Below, in pieces: positions 63,797-64,000 of a DNA stretch of 64,000 bases. Numbering within the stretch: the first letter of the stretch is position 1; every line of letters starts with the position of its first letter. The stretch covers positions 1-64,000 of the forward strand of contig NZ_FNEL01000003.1 in assembly GCF_900100125.1 (NCBI RefSeq), in the 5' to 3' direction. The translations under genes and the position numbers were made by a program. This stretch comes from Dolosicoccus paucivorans (GTDB lineage: Bacteria; Bacillota; Bacilli; Lactobacillales; Aerococcaceae). The notes under the pieces are model-generated. The model made no database searches. It saw only the letters and a list, made by a program, of their open reading frames with translations, and was not told where the DNA came from.

Positions 63797-64000
63797 TTAT
63801 TTGTCGTCTTCTACTTCTTCAAAGTCAGCATCGACAACGCCATCATCATTTCCTTGTGCTTGACCTGCGGCACCATCTTGGGCTGCTTGTTGTTCTTGTG
63901 CTACTTGTTCGTATAATTTAACAGATAAGTTTTGAACGATTTCATTTAAAGCGTCACGTTTTTCTTTCATTGCATCTAAGTCATCTGCTTCAACAGCTTC
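63797..64000 (-). CDS. dnaK: Chaperone protein DnaK, C-terminal end (cut by window edge)
   Basis: The last 67 residues are visible: a helical part ([19 protein letters not shown]) then the low-complexity Gln/Ala/Gly-rich tail and the acidic ending [14 protein letters not shown], a DnaK signature. The remaining gene lies right of the window. DnaK is the Hsp70 partner of the adjacent DnaJ. Confidence 0.95.
   Translation of the reverse strand, partial: EAVEADDLDAMKEKRDALNEIVQNLSVKLYEQVAQEQQAAQDGAAGQAQGNDDGVVDADFEEVEDDK

Noticed and set aside
1-64000. CRISPR array, tRNA or rRNA genes, prophage
   Set aside because: No regularly spaced repeats, no tRNA-like cloverleaf sequence or rRNA segments, and no phage structural genes were seen.

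Overview
The window is a gene-dense, low-GC Gram-positive chromosome segment. The hslUV/xerC/topA/dprA/rnhB/rbgA/lepB run, parEC beside plsY, pflAB, an LPXTG wall protein, a T-box leader and AT-rich extended -10 promoters point to Lactobacillales, most like Aerococcaceae or Carnobacteriaceae; species cannot be named from sequence alone. No rRNA, tRNA, CRISPR array or prophage was seen. The only mobile DNA is the 5' end of an IS30-type transposase at the left edge.

Layout. 0-8 kb: IS30 fragment, GT2/GtrA glycosyltransferase, DegV, a frame-broken GNAT, Nudix CoA pyrophosphatase, RtcB, an acidic amino-acid symporter overlapping an RmlD-like reductase. 7.6-14.8 kb: DUF4430 lipoprotein with an ECF S component, a frame-broken DUF503 gene, DUF4230, a CodA-like deaminase, MFS, a frame-broken EamA, a T-box-controlled lone amino-acid ABC permease, thioredoxin plus lipoprotein. 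14.8-20.4 kb: LPXTG protein, CapA lipoprotein, membrane-anchored nuclease, an orphan PTS IIB lacking its phosphorylatable His, an AraC regulator, NrdH. 20.4-28 kb: a TrpXYZ-like ABC operon behind a leader-peptide attenuator, Rqc2, TlpA/CcdA, PpaC, OsmC. 28-37 kb: pflAB, parEC, plsY. 37-49 kb: one long minus-strand housekeeping run from deoD to hslU and an aldose epimerase. 49-64 kb: TrhA, folA-thyA (thyA broken), Uup, ogt-fhs, a MerB-like protein, ABC exporter, small XRE protein, LepA, a fructokinase with its ROK regulator, dnaJ and the end of dnaK.

The strongest unexpected element lies at 23193-23435. A near-consensus promoter, a good ribosome-binding site and a 17-codon leader peptide with two Trp codons (W-D-W) are followed by a chain of mutually exclusive hairpins ending in an 18-bp terminator, all ahead of a predicted tryptophan ABC transporter. 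The pairings give a coherent ribosome-mediated attenuator, where a T-box would be expected in this group.

A second theme is frame damage. Five genes (GNAT, DUF503, EamA, lepB 3' end, thyA) each become normal after a single-base correction, and two of the breaks lie in 8-base homopolymers. Because thyA and lepB are core genes, indel errors in the assembly are the leading explanation, with transcriptional slippage or real decay as alternatives.
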